Source: Boesenbergia rotunda (lineage: Eukaryota > Streptophyta > Magnoliopsida > Zingiberales > Zingiberaceae). From it: 64,000 nt of DNA. The position numbers and the translations under genes are program-made. A model generated the notes under the pieces. It was not told the origin of the DNA, searched no databases, and saw nothing but the letters and a program-made list of their open reading frames with translations. This document shows positions 11,643-22,859 of this stretch, one piece after another (the first letter of the stretch is position 1; every line of letters begins with the position of its first letter). Where the stretch lies: contig JAGFNQ010005654.1 in assembly GCA_024364735.1 (NCBI GenBank), positions 62,001 to 126,000 on the forward strand, given 5' to 3'.

Positions 11643-13298
11643 GATCAGGTGATTATCCTAGAAATACAAATTGAGGTTATGTGATGAGAAGAATGCATCA
11701 ATATACATTAATTAAATCCTATTTATTTTTCGAATTTAATAACCCTTTTTATCAATTCGGGAGATCGTAGGAACATCTCCAAATAGGTTTATATCCAACC
11801 ATAGATAAGAACAACCATGGCTGGGACCATCAAGTTTTTTCTTAGCTATCAACTAATTGAATGTTTGCATAAATTATTGGGTTGTTAACTCATTAACAAG
11901 TATGCAACATTATACATATCACCCAACTGCACCTCTCTTTACATCGACCTTGGCTGTGGCACAACAAATCGATGCTCCAAGCTTAAGGCTGACCCATTAA
12001 TCAAGAAATAGTTTTAATATGGTTGGAGCTCATTCAACAGTTTAGTCATGCTTGGATGTGTCCAACAACCAAAACTAAGGATTGACCTCTGACTTCAACT
12101 ATATTAATCATAAACTAATTTCATGGTTTGAACATGTTGAGGTTCAAGTCGGGCATGGATGTGTCCATCAACCCAAACAAGAAACAAAACTCCGGTTCTA
12201 AGCATATTAATGGAAGGTGTTGGTCTTAATATTTTATAAGGGGTTTTGGGTCTCATCCTTTTTCTTTTAAGCACATTCATGACATATAATTATGTCATGT
12301 TCTAACGATTTCCTTAATAAAGTATGTATGTGACTTAATTTATCAAGTCTCATTAATTGAATTAGGAACCGGATTTCCTAATTCTAATTTCACACTTTAT
12401 TCAAGGAATTGTTTTGGGAAACAATTTCCTAAATTGTCATAATCAATTTCGGAAATAATATGTTTAAGACTTTGATTTCTCTAAATCAAATCTTATTAAA
12501 TTAAGAGACAGATTCCCTTAATTCAACCACATATTATTTTTATGAAAATCTTATTTATGGAAATATACTACTCTATAGGAAAACAATTTTCCTAATTAAT
12601 TTTGGAGATAATAATATGTAAGAGCATCACCACATAAATCAAATAAGAAAATTATCGTTTGAGAATCACCTCAAAAATTTTCAAGATTTGATCACATATT
12701 TTATTTATGAAAAATTAATATCAATAAATAACTTAATTTGGACGGCTCCCCGAGGCTCAATCCAAAATAAGAATTTATTGATAAAATAATTTGGACGGCT
12801 CCCCGAGGCTCAATCCAAATTAAACATTTGACAATTTAAATTGAATTTAGGAAATTTAATTATAACAACTAACTTTAAATTGGACGGCTCCCCGAGGCTC
12901 AATCCAAAATAAAGAATTTTGTAAAGAATTTAATTTTCAATTATGAATTTAAATGTCAATTAATATTCCCATAAATTGCGAGCTTTCCATAAATGAAAAG
13001 TTTCCAAAAAAAAAATTTCAGAATAATTGAAAGTTTCTGGTACAAAGAAAACTTACGTATTTCCAAAATTGGAAAATTTCCAAAATAGGAAATTTCGAAA
13101 ATTGGAAAGTTTCCAAAAATGGAAAGTTTTCACAATTATCATAAAATTTCAGAAACAGGGATATTTCAAAAGTTTACGAAATTTCATGAGGATTTTCAAA
13201 CCTTGAAATTCCTAAATCTAAAATTTACCATAATTGGAAAGTTTCCATAATTGGAAAATTTTCCAAAATTGAGATCATGACAAAGTTTTCCGCAAAAC
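11643..13298 (-). other. untranslated leader of copia element B
   Basis: About 1.65 kb of AT-rich sequence between the missing 5' LTR and the gag remnant. It has no gene. It holds three copies of a GC-rich hairpin (12735-12766, 12789-12820, 12878-12910) and, near the primer-site end, many short GGAAA-TTTCC repeats. The sequence just left of the N (CCGCAAAAC) matches the position about 40 bases after the primer site in the + strand copy (near 61720), so the primer site and 5' LTR are missing here. Confidence 0.7.
12735..12910 (-). repeat. triplicated leader hairpin, copia B
   Basis: Three units share the core CCTCGGGGAGC (minus strand) enclosed by the pair TTTGGA and TCCAAA, spaced about 55 and 90 bp. 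The + strand copy at 62113-62286 also has three units, with different but still complementary basal stems. Confidence 0.75.
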
Positions 13299-13299
13299 N
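13299..13299. other. single ambiguous base N at a likely mis-join
   Basis: The only N in the window. To its left is the leader of copia B just after its primer site; to its right is the interior of an E1 LTR minisatellite. Neither 5' LTR of B nor the end of the E1 LTR is present. This looks like an assembly junction inside repeats rather than a biological boundary (inference). Confidence 0.7.
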
Positions 13300-13683
13300 A
13301 CTAGGTCTTTCCCATGCCAGCGTACGATCTCCCCGATCCACCTGGACTTCACCTAGTCCCACTAGGTCTTTTCCCATGCCAGCGTACGATCTCCCGATCC
13401 ACCTGGATTTCACCTAGTCCCACTAGGTGTGCCTAGTCCCACTAGGTCTTTTCTCATGCCAGCGTACGATCTCCCCGATCCACCTGGACTTCACCTAGTC
13501 AAGTCTCCAGTCAACCTTGACCCACTTGACATCATATGATATTCAAACATCATAAGACATTCAAACATCATTATCAAAACATCGAAACATCCAAACTCAA
13601 GCATACCAAGCTTAGTCAGACTTAAGCTCACCCGAGCCCAGTCAAACTAGGTCAACCCTGACCTAACCAAGATTGCACCAACA
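13300..13683 (-). mobile_element. truncated 3' LTR of gag-only element E1
   Basis: On the minus strand it starts TGTTGGTGCAATCTTGG at 13683 and matches the E1 5' LTR (17168-18459) until it is cut at the N. Only 384 bp of about 1292 bp remain. It includes CCTAGT-CCC-ACTAGG hairpin minisatellite units. Confidence 0.85.
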
Positions 13684-13697
13684 ATCTTCCCCTTTTT
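13684..13697 (-). promoter_or_regulatory. polypurine tract of E1
   Basis: Minus-strand AAAAAGGGGAAGAT directly precedes the 3' LTR start. The same tract with small changes precedes the LTRs of E2 and E4. Confidence 0.75.
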
Positions 13698-15506
13698 GAT
13701 GTTTGACAATATGTTTGAGAAAGACTAATCCCTATTAGCTTTCAATCTCTCCCCCTTTGACACACATCAAAAAACTCCCGAGAGTACTATGTGGTCAAAG
13801 GCATGCCCAATGAAAGTCCATACCTTCCATTTGAACCCATGCTCATCCTTGAGCATTCATCATAATGAAGATTTCCAATCTTCATTCTTTCACTTATCCC
13901 AAAAAAATAAAAATTCAACCACATGCTTTTAAGGAAGACCTCCCCCTCAAAACATGCTCTAAACCTCTAACATTGCACCAACAATGATCTTGGGAGTTCC
14001 TAAACCTTTAGGAAATCTCAACTAGAGGTTATGAGATTCAAGACTTGAATCAAAATCTCTCCGTAACCCTATAGTTTTCACCAAAACTATCCCTCTTTTG
14101 ATTTCACAATAAAATTTACCCAAATATACTTATGAAAGTAATTCAAGAGTCTAGGGATTGTTAGGTTACTCAAAAATGGGTTATTGGACTGAAAATAAAC
14201 AATTTCAGTCTCACCAATCGATTAGCGTTGGTAACCAATCGATTACACTAGCCTTAATCGATCAACTGATCGATTACGGCTGACTGTAATCGATCAACGG
14301 ATCGATTACGTGAGCTTCTGTGCTCGCAAAAAGGATCTACCAATCGATTGACCAATCGATTGGCTGCTGTCCCAATCGATCACCTGATCGATTGGGAGTT
14401 TCTGATTTCTGAAAACAATTTCAAATTGAATTTCAGAAACTCCTAAATAATTCTACAAAATTCAAAAAATATTGAAATTTTGTGTAGAGATTATTTATAT
14501 CATATACTACCATGGAAAAATAGTTTTCTATGAAAATAACCTTTATTTCCAAAGATTGACACAAAATTGGAAACCATTGAAATATTTCAATGTTTCACTC
14601 TATTTTGTATCCAATTCATCAATGATGATATCTATCAAAAGATAGTCTTCACCAAGGTTTTCCAAGATGGTTTTGAAATAGATTTCAAAAACAATTTCCA
14701 ACCATGTTCCTTGGGCTAAATGCACATGACTTGTACATTAGCTTTCCCAATGATTGGAGTTCATTTATATTCAAATCTTGATATAAGGTGCATATAAATC
14801 AACACCTTGAGTTTTGTTCATCACCCTAACATCTCACTTGTTTCTAATGTATCTCAAAGACACATACAAGTCACCTTATGGTCTTAGTGAGATGTGAAAG
14901 TCATGTTCTCCCTAAACTAAGGGTTCATGCATTTCTATCTAGGCATTATAAACTTTGATCATCCACCTAGGATGTCAATTAATGTCAATGTCCTTAATTT
15001 CAATAAACATTGACTTAATGCATGATAATGACTATGACATGCATCATATGAGGATTTTCAAAAGAAGTTATAGCTAGATGATGCATGTATGACATAACAT
15101 GTAATATTTTCATAATAACATATGAATGATGGAATATGATGTTATGGCATGTAATAGGACATACAAAGCACGGCATAATAGCACAAAAGAAAATACCTAG
15201 ATTTCCTATCTAGGTATCAATAATTCATCGCTAAGCCATTAATAATCTAACTTTGTCCCTAATTTCCAAGATAATGCCAACATACCCAACTTGGCCTATC
15301 TTTGGATTCTAACCTAGTTGTGCCAACTTTTATTGACTTCAATCTTCCAAAAATATAGTTTGACACAAATTTTACTCTTCCTAGAGTAAGCAATTGATTC
15401 CTTCATTTTCAAGGGTAATAACTCCTTGAAAATGTCCCAAAGTGCCAACTTCATCAAGGTTAGATTAACTACCCTTCCAATTTGAGTTGACACTCCCTAG
15501 ACCTAT
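13698..15506 (-). other. E1 non-coding interior between gag and 3' LTR
   Basis: No pol, protease or integrase motif is seen in any frame. The stretch 14400-14600 resembles the palindrome-preceding module of E2 and E3. Paired AATCGATT or ATCGAT palindromes lie at 14214-14396, as in the LTR. No TATA box or second ORF can be seen after them, unlike E3 and E4. Confidence 0.65.
14214..14396 (-). repeat. paired AATCGATT palindromes, internal copy
   Basis: About five pairs of ATCGAT-centred palindromes such as CCAATCGATT followed by AACCAATCGATT. The same motif fills the U3 end of the E1 LTR at 17619-17901. This is the internal counterpart of the LTR block. Confidence 0.8.
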
Positions 15507-17093
15507 CTAGGGTGTGGCAAACAAACTCTTAGGAACCCAAAACCTATTGGTGCTCCTTGGGTGTTCTAGGTATTCACTAGGGATAACTTCCCTTGATACC
15601 TTCCTAATAACTTTTCTAGGCTTCTCCGAAGCCTTAGTCATGTTAGTCTTGTCATGGTCAACTCTAGGGATGGCTTCCCTTGTGGCCTTGACTTGACTTT
15701 TTGCCCTAGATTGAGTTCCATACCTATATGGAACTCTATGATAGGATGGACCATCATCCTTGGTTTTAGGTTTGTATCTCAAACCTTTCTTACTCCTAGA
15801 GGGTCCTTGATTTCTTAAGTCTAGGTTTTGAATTTTTGACCCCTTAAATAGATTTTCTATTCTTTTGAGGGATTTTTCTAATGTCTCAAGTTTTAACCTC
15901 AAAACTTGATTTTCAATCATTACCTCATCAAGGCTTGGTTTTCTAATATAGCTTTGGTGATTGTTCTTCTTGGCCTTGCATTGGGTAGGTCTACCGTGGA
16001 AAGTTCTATTTTGCTCCCTATCCTTAGATGTGGTAGTTCTAGCATAGAAAACTCTATAGTTTTCCTTAGGTTTCTCATGCCTCGTATTGTCATGATAAAT
16101 AACATTAAAATGATAATAATTTTTCCAAGCATGCATATTATCATGATTTAAACAAGTATCATTACCTAATGGTACCTTAGTCTTTTTCTTGGAGGCTCTC
16201 CCTTGATTTGAGCTCCTCCTCTTTATCTTGGTCGGATCCTTCCCCTTTGGACATTGATTCTGATAATGCCCCTTTGCCTTGCATGAGAAGCACACAATGT
16301 GCTTCTTATCCTTCTTTGCCACGGGGCCGACCTTCTTTGACTTCTCCTTGGTCTTGGATGCCACTAGCACCTTCTTCTTGACCAAATTGGGGCACTTACT
16401 CTTGTAGTGCCCTTTTTCCCTACACTCAAAGCAAATGATGTGATCTTTATTTCTATAAATTGAAATTCTTATACCTTTTCTTGTAGGGGTGTTGCATGAC
16501 TCTTCACTTGATCCGGAAGTAAATACTTCTTCTTTTTCCGGAGTCAATGACCTTTGCTCCCCCTCAATCCTAGAGGTGGAGACTTCTTCTTTTTCCTCCT
16601 CGGCCAATGCTTCTTGAATTTCCTCCCCGGATGTTGAGCATCTCTCAACTTCCGAGTCCTCTTCATTTGATGAATCTCCCTCTTCGGATTTGTCTTGACT
16701 TGGTACAGTGGAGGGATCTTCATGAAGCTTTGCCAATTTGCTCCAAAGCTCTTTGGCGTCTTGAAATTCTCCAATCTTGTCCAAGATGGTGCTTGGCAAA
16801 AGATTGACTAATAACTTGGTCACTTTGTAGTTGGTCTCGCATCTCTTGATTTGCTCCTCATTCCATTTGCTTTTCTTGAGGAGCTTCCCTTTAGTGCTTG
16901 TTGGAGCTTCAAAACCCTCCATTAGAGCAAACCATTGCTCTATCTCCATCATGAAGAAATTTTCAATCTTTGACTTCAAAAGATTGAAATTTACCTTGTC
17001 GAATGGTGGAGGTGCCCTAGTGTCATAGCCAAACTCCATTTTTGAAGTTGAACCCTTTTGATGATGACTTCTTGAAATTAGGGTTTCTTCCAA
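15507..17093 (-). CDS. gag: intact gag polyprotein of gag-only copia element E1
   Basis: An uninterrupted frame of 528 codons starting 60 bases after the primer site. Gag forms the virus-like particle and packages element RNA. Residues 30-130 resemble the copia gag (UBN2-type) core, including an ELWSKLAKLHE motif. An acidic Ser/Glu-rich segment follows (130-200). Two CCHC zinc knuckles stand near residues 221 (CFECREKGHYKSKC) and 268 (CFSCKAKGHYQNQC). A coiled-coil segment is seen near 390-420 (NQVLRLKLETLEKSLKRI), then a GSK motif and a C-terminus FWVPKSLFATP. The partner gags of E2, E3 and E4 have the same plan but are broken. A start at residue 19 (MEFGYD) is an alternative. The frame ends at 15507 and no pol follows, so particle enzymes would have to come from another element. 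Confidence 0.85.
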   Translation of the reverse strand: MEETLISRSHHQKGSTSKMEFGYDTRAPPPFDKVNFNLLKSKIENFFMMEIEQWFALMEGFEAPTSTKGKLLKKSKWNEEQIKRCETNYKVTKLLVNLLPSTILDKIGEFQDAKELWSKLAKLHEDPSTVPSQDKSEEGDSSNEEDSEVERCSTSGEEIQEALAEEEKEEVSTSRIEGEQRSLTPEKEEVFTSGSSEESCNTPTRKGIRISIYRNKDHIICFECREKGHYKSKCPNLVKKKVLVASKTKEKSKKVGPVAKKDKKHIVCFSCKAKGHYQNQCPKGKDPTKIKRRSSNQGRASKKKTKVPLGNDTCLNHDNMHAWKNYYHFNVIYHDNTRHEKPKENYRVFYARTTTSKDREQNRTFHGRPTQCKAKKNNHQSYIRKPSLDEVMIENQVLRLKLETLEKSLKRIENLFKGSKIQNLDLRNQGPSRSKKGLRYKPKTKDDGPSYHRVPYRYGTQSRAKSQVKATREAIPRVDHDKTNMTKASEKPRKVIRKVSREVIPSEYLEHPRSTNRFWVPKSLFATP

Positions 17094-17153
17094 CTTCTTC
17101 TTCTTCCTCTAGCTCTTGCCCTCTTGGCGATGAGTCCAAAGAAGAGCAACCTC

Positions 17154-17165
17154 GCTCTGATACCA
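17154..17165 (-). promoter_or_regulatory. primer-binding site of E1 (initiator tRNA-Met)
   Basis: Minus-strand TGGTATCAGAGC, complementary to the 3' end of plant initiator tRNA-Met, starts two bases after the LTR end (CCCGACA). Confidence 0.9.
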
Positions 17166-17592
17166 CTTGTCGGGACTGGTAGACGAGCTAGAGGGGGGGT
17201 GATTAGCTCCGATTTGCTTGTAGATGATTTGTTGCGGCGGAAGACTTCAAGCAATGCTAACACATTGGATTTTACTTGGTATCCACCCCGGCCGGGTGAC
17301 TAATCCAAGGATCCACTCTCCTCACTCTCTCATACACTATGAAAGATCTTCTTCTTGAGGTGGAGAAACCTCTTACAAGCTTTCACAAAGATACAACAAG
17401 AATACAAAGCAAAATACAAATGAAATCTTACAAGATTTACAATGATACGCTCAAGCTTTGCTTTCCTTGCTATCTTCAAGCTTGTGATCGCCTCTAGAAC
17501 TTTGGAAGTGCAGCAACACTAAGCCCCAAAGCTTCTCTTGAGATGGCGTGGAAGAAGGAAGAAGAGTTTGCGCTTCAAACCTGCGTGAAAAC

Positions 17593-17599
17593 CTTTATA
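17593..17599 (-). promoter_or_regulatory. TATA box of E1 LTR
   Basis: TATAAAG on the minus strand, about 20 bp downstream of the last palindrome pair. Confidence 0.6.
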
Positions 17600-17618
17600 C
17601 CCGACGCCTAGGGTTTCT

Positions 17619-17901
17619 GAATCGATTACCCAATCGATTACCACGTCAGATTCAGCCGTTCAACGGCTAGTTTTCGAACCGTAATCAATTAGCCAATCGA
17701 TTATGAGTGTCCTGAATCGATTACCTAATCGATTTAGAACTCTTCTGTTCTCTAGCGCAAACTGCCGTAATCGATTAGCCAATCGATTACCGATACCCTG
17801 AATCGATTGCCCAATCGATTCAGGGCCCTTCTGCCCTCTCGTACAAACTGCCCTAATCGATCACCTGATCGATTCACCCAATCGATTACCCAATCGATTG
17901 A
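17619..17901 (-). repeat. six palindrome pairs AATCGATT-N4-AATCGATT in E1 U3
   Basis: Pairs with four-base spacers (ACCC, AGCC, ACCT, GCCC) put the palindrome centres 12 bp apart. Some pairs use ATCGAT with a six-base spacer. The block sits immediately upstream of the TATA box. Confidence 0.85.
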
Positions 17902-18069
17902 GTCCAACCTAACTTGTTTTCACAAGCCTAGGATCCCCTACCAAGTGTCCGGTCAACCCCTTTGACCAACTTGGATTTCTACTGCCTAGCTCCCAGCTCA
18001 AACTTAACCTGGTTCCCAACCAGATTCGCCTAACCCTCGAGTTCGGTCTAGTCTCTCTGTAGACTTCCA

Positions 18070-18290
18070 CCTTGCTAGTATGCGATCTCCCCGATCCATC
18101 TGGACTTCACCTAGTCCCACTAGGTGTGCCTAGTCCCACTAGGCCTTTTTCCCTGCCAGCGTACGATCTCCCCGATCCACCTGGACTTCACCTAGTCCCA
18201 CTAAGTGTGCCTAGTCCCACTAGGTCTTTTCCCATGCTAGCGTACGATCTCCCCGATCCACCTGGACTTCACCTAGTCAAGTCTCCAGTC
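18070..18290 (-). repeat. CCTAGTCCCACTAGG hairpin minisatellite
   Basis: Units of about 60 bp contain one or two copies of CCTAGTCCCACTAGG, a six-base stem with a three-base loop, alternating with GCGTACGATCTCCCCG. The array is also present in the truncated 3' LTR at 13300-13500. Confidence 0.8.
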
Positions 18291-18459
18291 AACCTTGACC
18301 CACTTGACATCATATGATATTCAAACATCATAAGACATTCAAACATCATTATCAAACATCGAAACATCCAAACTCAAGCTTACCAAGCTTAGTCAGACTT
18401 AAGCTCACCCGAGCCCAGTCAAACTAGGTCAACCCTGACCTAACAAGATTGCACCAACA

Positions 18460-19980
18460 AGGCCTAGATATTAGAATCAAGAACAACAATATCAATCCGA
18501 GGCAAATGAAAAGGTAATGACAATTTTAGTTAATCTTTTGCCTAACAATGTTTTGAGTTGTGTAGGTAAATATCAAAATGCATATGAATTGTGGAGCAAA
18601 GTGAAAGAAAGTCATGAGAAGCCTACACAATCTCAAGAGTTCAAAGAGATGTGTCAAATGGTTCAACAAGAAGAAAAAGGAGAGGAATTGACCATCTCAT
18701 CAAGTGAAGAGGAGGAATTGAGTGAAAGATCATCAACCTCCTCAAGAGAAGAAGAGGAGGTATCAACTTCAAGAATTGAGGGGGAGAAGAGACCCTCATC
18801 AATCCCGGATCAAGAGGAAGCATCCACCTCTTCCAAGGTTGAAGAAGTCAACCTAGCCTCCACCTCCACCAAAGCAAAGAAGAAAGAGCACATCACATGC
18901 TTTGGGTGCAATGAAAAGGGGCACTATAAGGATAAGTGCCCAAAAGGTAAAGAGGAGGTAATTCCTAAACTCAAGTCCTTTCAATTTAAATCTAATATGG
19001 GTTGTAGGAATGGAGAAGCCCAAGCTAAGAAGAAAAAAATCTGATGCTTCACATGTGGAGAGCTGGGGCACTTTCATACTAAGTGTCCAAGGAAAAGAGA
19101 ACTAAATAAGATGGAGAATTTGAGAAGATGGGAGAAGGAGTAGAGAAAGAAAAGAAGCTCACAACAAAGAGGGACTACAAGGGTAAGGGAGGTAATTCCT
19201 AACCCTAGGCTAAAATGTAATTCATATTTAAGTTCCTCTATCCATGATAAAAATAGAATTAATCGTTCATCCATGCATGCTAGTTTTCATGAAAAATACT
19301 TAATGGTGCATAACTTCGGATTTAGATATAATGATAGGACTAGGGTTAACAAGGTAGAACACAACCCTAAGAAAAGCATGCATAATGATAGACCCAAGAC
19401 CTCTAGACCTAAGGATCATGACACTAATCCCAAGAAGGGAAGGAATGTGCCTAGAAAGGAGGTTAGGCTTAGGAATGTCCATGATGGACACATGGATTCA
19501 AAGGTTAGAAATTTGGAAAGGGAAAATCAAGCCTTGAGGGCAAGGCTTGATACATTAGAAAAGGCCCTAGAAAGATTCACGGTTGGATCTAAGGGCTTAG
19601 ACATGGTGTTGGGTAGCTTAAAACTCAACTATGATAGATCGGGCTTAGGATACCGGTCTAAGACCTCCAAGGTAGATGGAAAGCAATATGCTGGGAAGGC
19701 ATATAATCATGGAATGGAGGGTAAGTCCAAAGATGGCAAGTGGGTGTCATCCAAAGGTAGAAAGGGTGACTTAACCAAGGACAAGGTGTCCAAGGTTAAG
19801 AAGGTCCAATTTGTAAGCCAAGAATCACCGGTGGCACACCGGTGTGGTCTAGTATGGATTGAGTCACCTAGGGAGGTGACTAGGGATAAAAGCTCAAGGG
19901 GAAGCTCTAGGAGCCTTTGGGGTCCATGGTAAATGGATCGCAATAGATTCTCTCCTAGGAAATTAGGTGAAATGTACCAA
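18460..19980 (+). pseudogene. gag: gag of gag-only element E2, 5'-truncated and stopped
   Basis: The N-terminal part is missing because E1 inserted at 18460. One frame then runs to 19932 with stops at 18472-18474 (where related gags have Trp), 19042-19044 and 19141-19143. It keeps the gag core (VNLLPNN, AYELWSKVKE), an acidic linker, two zinc knuckles (CFGCNEKGHYKDKC, and CFTCGELGHFHTKC just after the second stop), the coiled coil (NLERENQALRARLDTLEKAL) and the C-terminal motif GSKGLDMVLG then RSGLGYR. A frameshift near 19910 displaces the last residues. No pol follows. Confidence 0.85.
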
Positions 19981-20219
19981 AAAGGATTGGAAGACTTGGC
20001 TAAGTCTTAATCCTAGGTTTTGGCACATTAAAAGGGGATTTAAGGAGAAAAAGGTGAAAATGAGGTTATAATTGGTAAATTAGGTTTTAGTGGATAGAAA
20101 CCATGTATTTCAGTGCTAGAAATGTATCATGGCCAGATATTAGAAGATATATCAAGGAAAGGCCATAATTAGGACTTTTTGGAGGAGTTAAAATGATACA
20201 ATTTAGAGAAATTAGAGTT

Positions 20220-21330
20220 TCGTGCCAAACTTGGGATCCAGAGTACAGTTATTTGGAAACGAATTTTTCCCAAGTAGACATTGGCCCCACAAATCTCCCC
20301 ACGAAATTTCATAATTTTTGGAGATTTATGGAATTATTTAGGGATTACTGAAATTGGGCTGAAAAACCTGAAATTCATGTATCAGTCGACTACCCTAGGG
20401 GCAGTCGACTGGTAAGAGCCCAGAAACATTCTGTGAGTTTTGGGGCAATCGACTGGTCTGTAGGATGAAATAGGAAAATGGCTATTGGATGATAGAATAT
20501 GATGTCTAAATTAAAATCATTGATGATACTGGTTGAGTAAAGGTGTGTCTCATGGGTTAATGGTGATTATATGAAATGAGGCCATATGGAAAATTCAAGG
20601 AATTTTGATAAGTTTCTCTTGTGTATCTAGGGTTTAGAGATAAAAAGGGGGAAACTTTCAGCATATTAAGGATATGGATAAGGAAATGAATTGAGGACAA
20701 TTTCATGTGTCGAATTATGATAGTTAGCTTTGACAAACTCATAGAATTAGAGATACATTTACAAATTAATACGAAATGATAATCTTTTGAGGAAATTAGA
20801 AATTCTACCAAAAGTCAAGCGCACTTGACATTTTTATGAAATCATATTTTTCTAGGATAGAGTATATCCTAGCAAGTATGCTTGCAAACCTTTATGAGTG
20901 TCTAAGTGTTAGTTGAGTTCGTTTTGACACTAGGGGTAAGGTTGCTTGGGAGCAAGCCTTTAATGGTGTCCAAGGGAGAAGAACTCGGGTGTTGGGTTGG
21001 GTATAACTCAACATGGTGTTAGGGTGTTAAGTTGGGTAGAACTTAACCTTGGCAGAGTGAAAATTTGGAAAAAGCATAGGTTAAGGGGGAGGTTGCCTCC
21101 TAGGTGCCTTAATTTTCATAGAAAATTTTTGGGTTTTGTGTCCAACTTGGGAACGGTGATAGATACATGGTGAAATGTATTTTTCCCAAGTAGGTATGGG
21201 TACCACAAAGTTCTCCACGAAATTTAGGAATTTTTGGAGAATTGTGGAATTTCTGGCGCGTTTCTGAAATTCGGCCAGAAAACTAATTATCAAAGTATTA
21301 GTCGACTGATCATTTTGGCAGTCGACTGCC
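20220..21330 (+). repeat. duplicated 200-bp module with GTCGAC palindromes
   Basis: 20220-20420 and 21120-21330 share the phrases TTTTTCCCAAGTAG, CCACAAA, ACGAAATTT and TTTTTGGAGA before CAGTCGACT palindromes. E3 has one version at 31312-31530 (minus) and E1 a more diverged one at 14400-14600 (minus). Confidence 0.7.
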
Positions 21331-21654
21331 CAGGGCTGATTTGTGTATCAGCAGCTGGTTTGGTGTCCAAATGGTGTAAAACAAGTGTATAGGGGGTTAG
21401 TACACTGTGTTTAGGACTATTAGGGATTAAAAGAACCAATAATTGGGATATTATTGGGGTCTTTTTGATGTATGACAAAGGGGGAGAAGTTAAGGTTTAA
21501 GTTGGGAAACCAAACTTATCTTTGCTAGAAACCCTAGGTTTAGGGGGAGCATGGTTGCTCCATTCTTGGCGTAAGAGGAACCTGGGAAAGGTTCTTAAAA
21601 AGTCTTTATAAGTCCAATGTAAGGGGAGCTTGGGAGAAGCTTTAAAAAGTCCGT

Positions 21655-21840
21655 TTTGGTGAAAGTCCTAGCTTGGGGGCTAGGTGTAGAAAGTCCTAAC
21701 TTAGAGGGTTGGGTGGTAAAAAGTCCTAACTTGGAGGGCTAGGTGTAGAAATTCATAGGTGTGAAAAGTCCTAGCTTGGAGGGCTAGGTGTAGAAATTCC
21801 TAGGTGTGAAAAAGTCCTAACTTGGATGGTTAGGTGTGGG
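21655..21840 (+). repeat. hairpin minisatellite before E2 3' LTR
   Basis: Units with CCTAGCTTGG and GGGCTAGG arms form six-base stems CCTAGC/GCTAGG, best at 21667-21683 and 21769-21787, separated by AGGTGTAGAAATTC-like spacers. Confidence 0.75.
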
Positions 21841-21938
21841 ATGCCTTGGGATAGGATCTATTGTTGCATTGCATATGCATCGTTTTTGCCATTGACTACT
21901 GTTTTGTTTTCCCTAACTTAAACGGATTGTCAAACATC

Positions 21939-21952
21939 AAAAAGGGGGAGAT
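21939..21952 (+). promoter_or_regulatory. polypurine tract of E2
   Basis: AAAAAGGGGGAGAT immediately before the LTR start TGTTGGAGC at 21953. Confidence 0.8.
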
Positions 21953-22746
21953 TGTTGGAGCAATCGGCCCCAAGATGGTCCGGAGTGACCATAGGTTTTG
22001 ATGTTTGGGCAAAGGGTTTAAGTTAGGTTTACCCTTGTGTACTTATATGTGTATGTTGAGTGTGCAGGTTGTATAGGTTACACATATGGACTTGGCTGGA
22101 CGGCCTCGGTACGGTAAAGGATGGCATGGAGGCAAGCTGGAGGCTTGCGTGCGCATCCGAGGGACCTTGGAGAGCAGGGACGATGAGCTGATGGGCGCGG
22201 ACTTCGAGGCATGCGTGAAGGATGGCATGGAGGCAAGCTGGAGGCTTGCGTGCATCCGAGGGATGGGAGCCGAAGATGAAGAGGGCGCGAAGGCAACAGT
22301 CGAGGCTGCGGAGGAGGAGTCAGTCGAGTCGTGAGGGTCGAGTGCTATGTGAATGTACTCGGGAAGGGTTTCAGCTAGGGACTAGTCGACTGCCCTGGGG
22401 GCAGTCGACTGATAGGTGGCTGGTGAGCTGGCTGAGAATTCGAACGTTGAGGTGTAACAGTCGAATTTGGCTGGCACCAGTCGACTGGCCTGGGGGCAGT
22501 CGACTGGTAGCGAGGGTTTCAGCCCGAGTCCTATTTAAAGAGGACTTCGTGGGGGCTGAGATTTTTGACGAGTTTGGTCTTGGTTAAGGGCCAAACAGTA
22601 ATCTTTGTGCTCAGAGGTTCTCAAGGTGTTGTGGTGAGGTTTCTCCACCCACAAGGAGCGACGAGAGCTAGCCGGAGGTTATCCGAGGAGTGATCCACCG
22701 ACGGATTCTTGGATTAGTCACCCGACCGGGGTGGATACCAAGTAAA
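21953..22746 (+). mobile_element. 3' LTR of E2, truncated by E4
   Basis: Starts TGTTGGAGCAATCGG and matches the E3 LTR (33450-34405, opposite strand) to the position of CCAAGTAAA, where the E4 5' LTR begins. About 160 bp of the LTR end are missing. It has two GCAAGC-TGGAG-GCTTGC hairpins (near 22133 and 22235), two CAGTCGACTG palindrome pairs (22383-22411 and about 22478-22507) and a TATA-like TATTTAAA at 22532-22539. Confidence 0.85.
22532..22539 (+). promoter_or_regulatory. TATA-like box of E2 LTR
   Basis: TATTTAAA about 25 bp after the second palindrome pair. The E3 copy has the same sequence at 33780-33787 on the minus strand. Confidence 0.5.
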
Positions 22747-22859
22747 TGTTGGTGCAGAAAGCACCCAAGTCGAACCTGAGTTTTGATAATGGCAACATGG
22801 CTCAAAAGTTAAGTCTTACTTTTTATCTAAACAAGTTACTCTAGTGTGCAGGTTGAAAA

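Larger units (their letters stand above)
17168..18459 (-). mobile_element. 5' LTR of gag-only element E1
   Basis: A 1292-bp LTR reading TGTTGGTGCAATCTTG to CCCGACA on the minus strand. Order from its start: hairpin minisatellite (18070-18290), AATCGATT palindrome block (17619-17901), TATA box (17593-17599), then R/U5. The right flank AGGCC (18460-18464) lies inside the gag of E2, so E1 inserted there. The other TSD copy was lost at the N junction. Confidence 0.85.
19981..21938 (+). other. E2 non-coding interior between gag and 3' LTR
   Basis: About 2 kb without any pol motif. A module of roughly 200 bp occurs twice (20220-20420 and 21120-21330), each time ending in a pair of GTCGAC palindromes. 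The last part (21655-21840) is a minisatellite with CCTAGC and GCTAGG arms. No TATA box or second ORF is convincing here, so the second unit seen in E3 and E4 is lost or absent. Confidence 0.65.

Noticed and set aside
22086..22587. Open frames of 80-120 codons over the E2 LTR
   Set aside because: They overlap hairpin repeats and palindromes of the LTR, occur on both strands and have no protein-like conservation. They are by-products of GC-rich LTR sequence.
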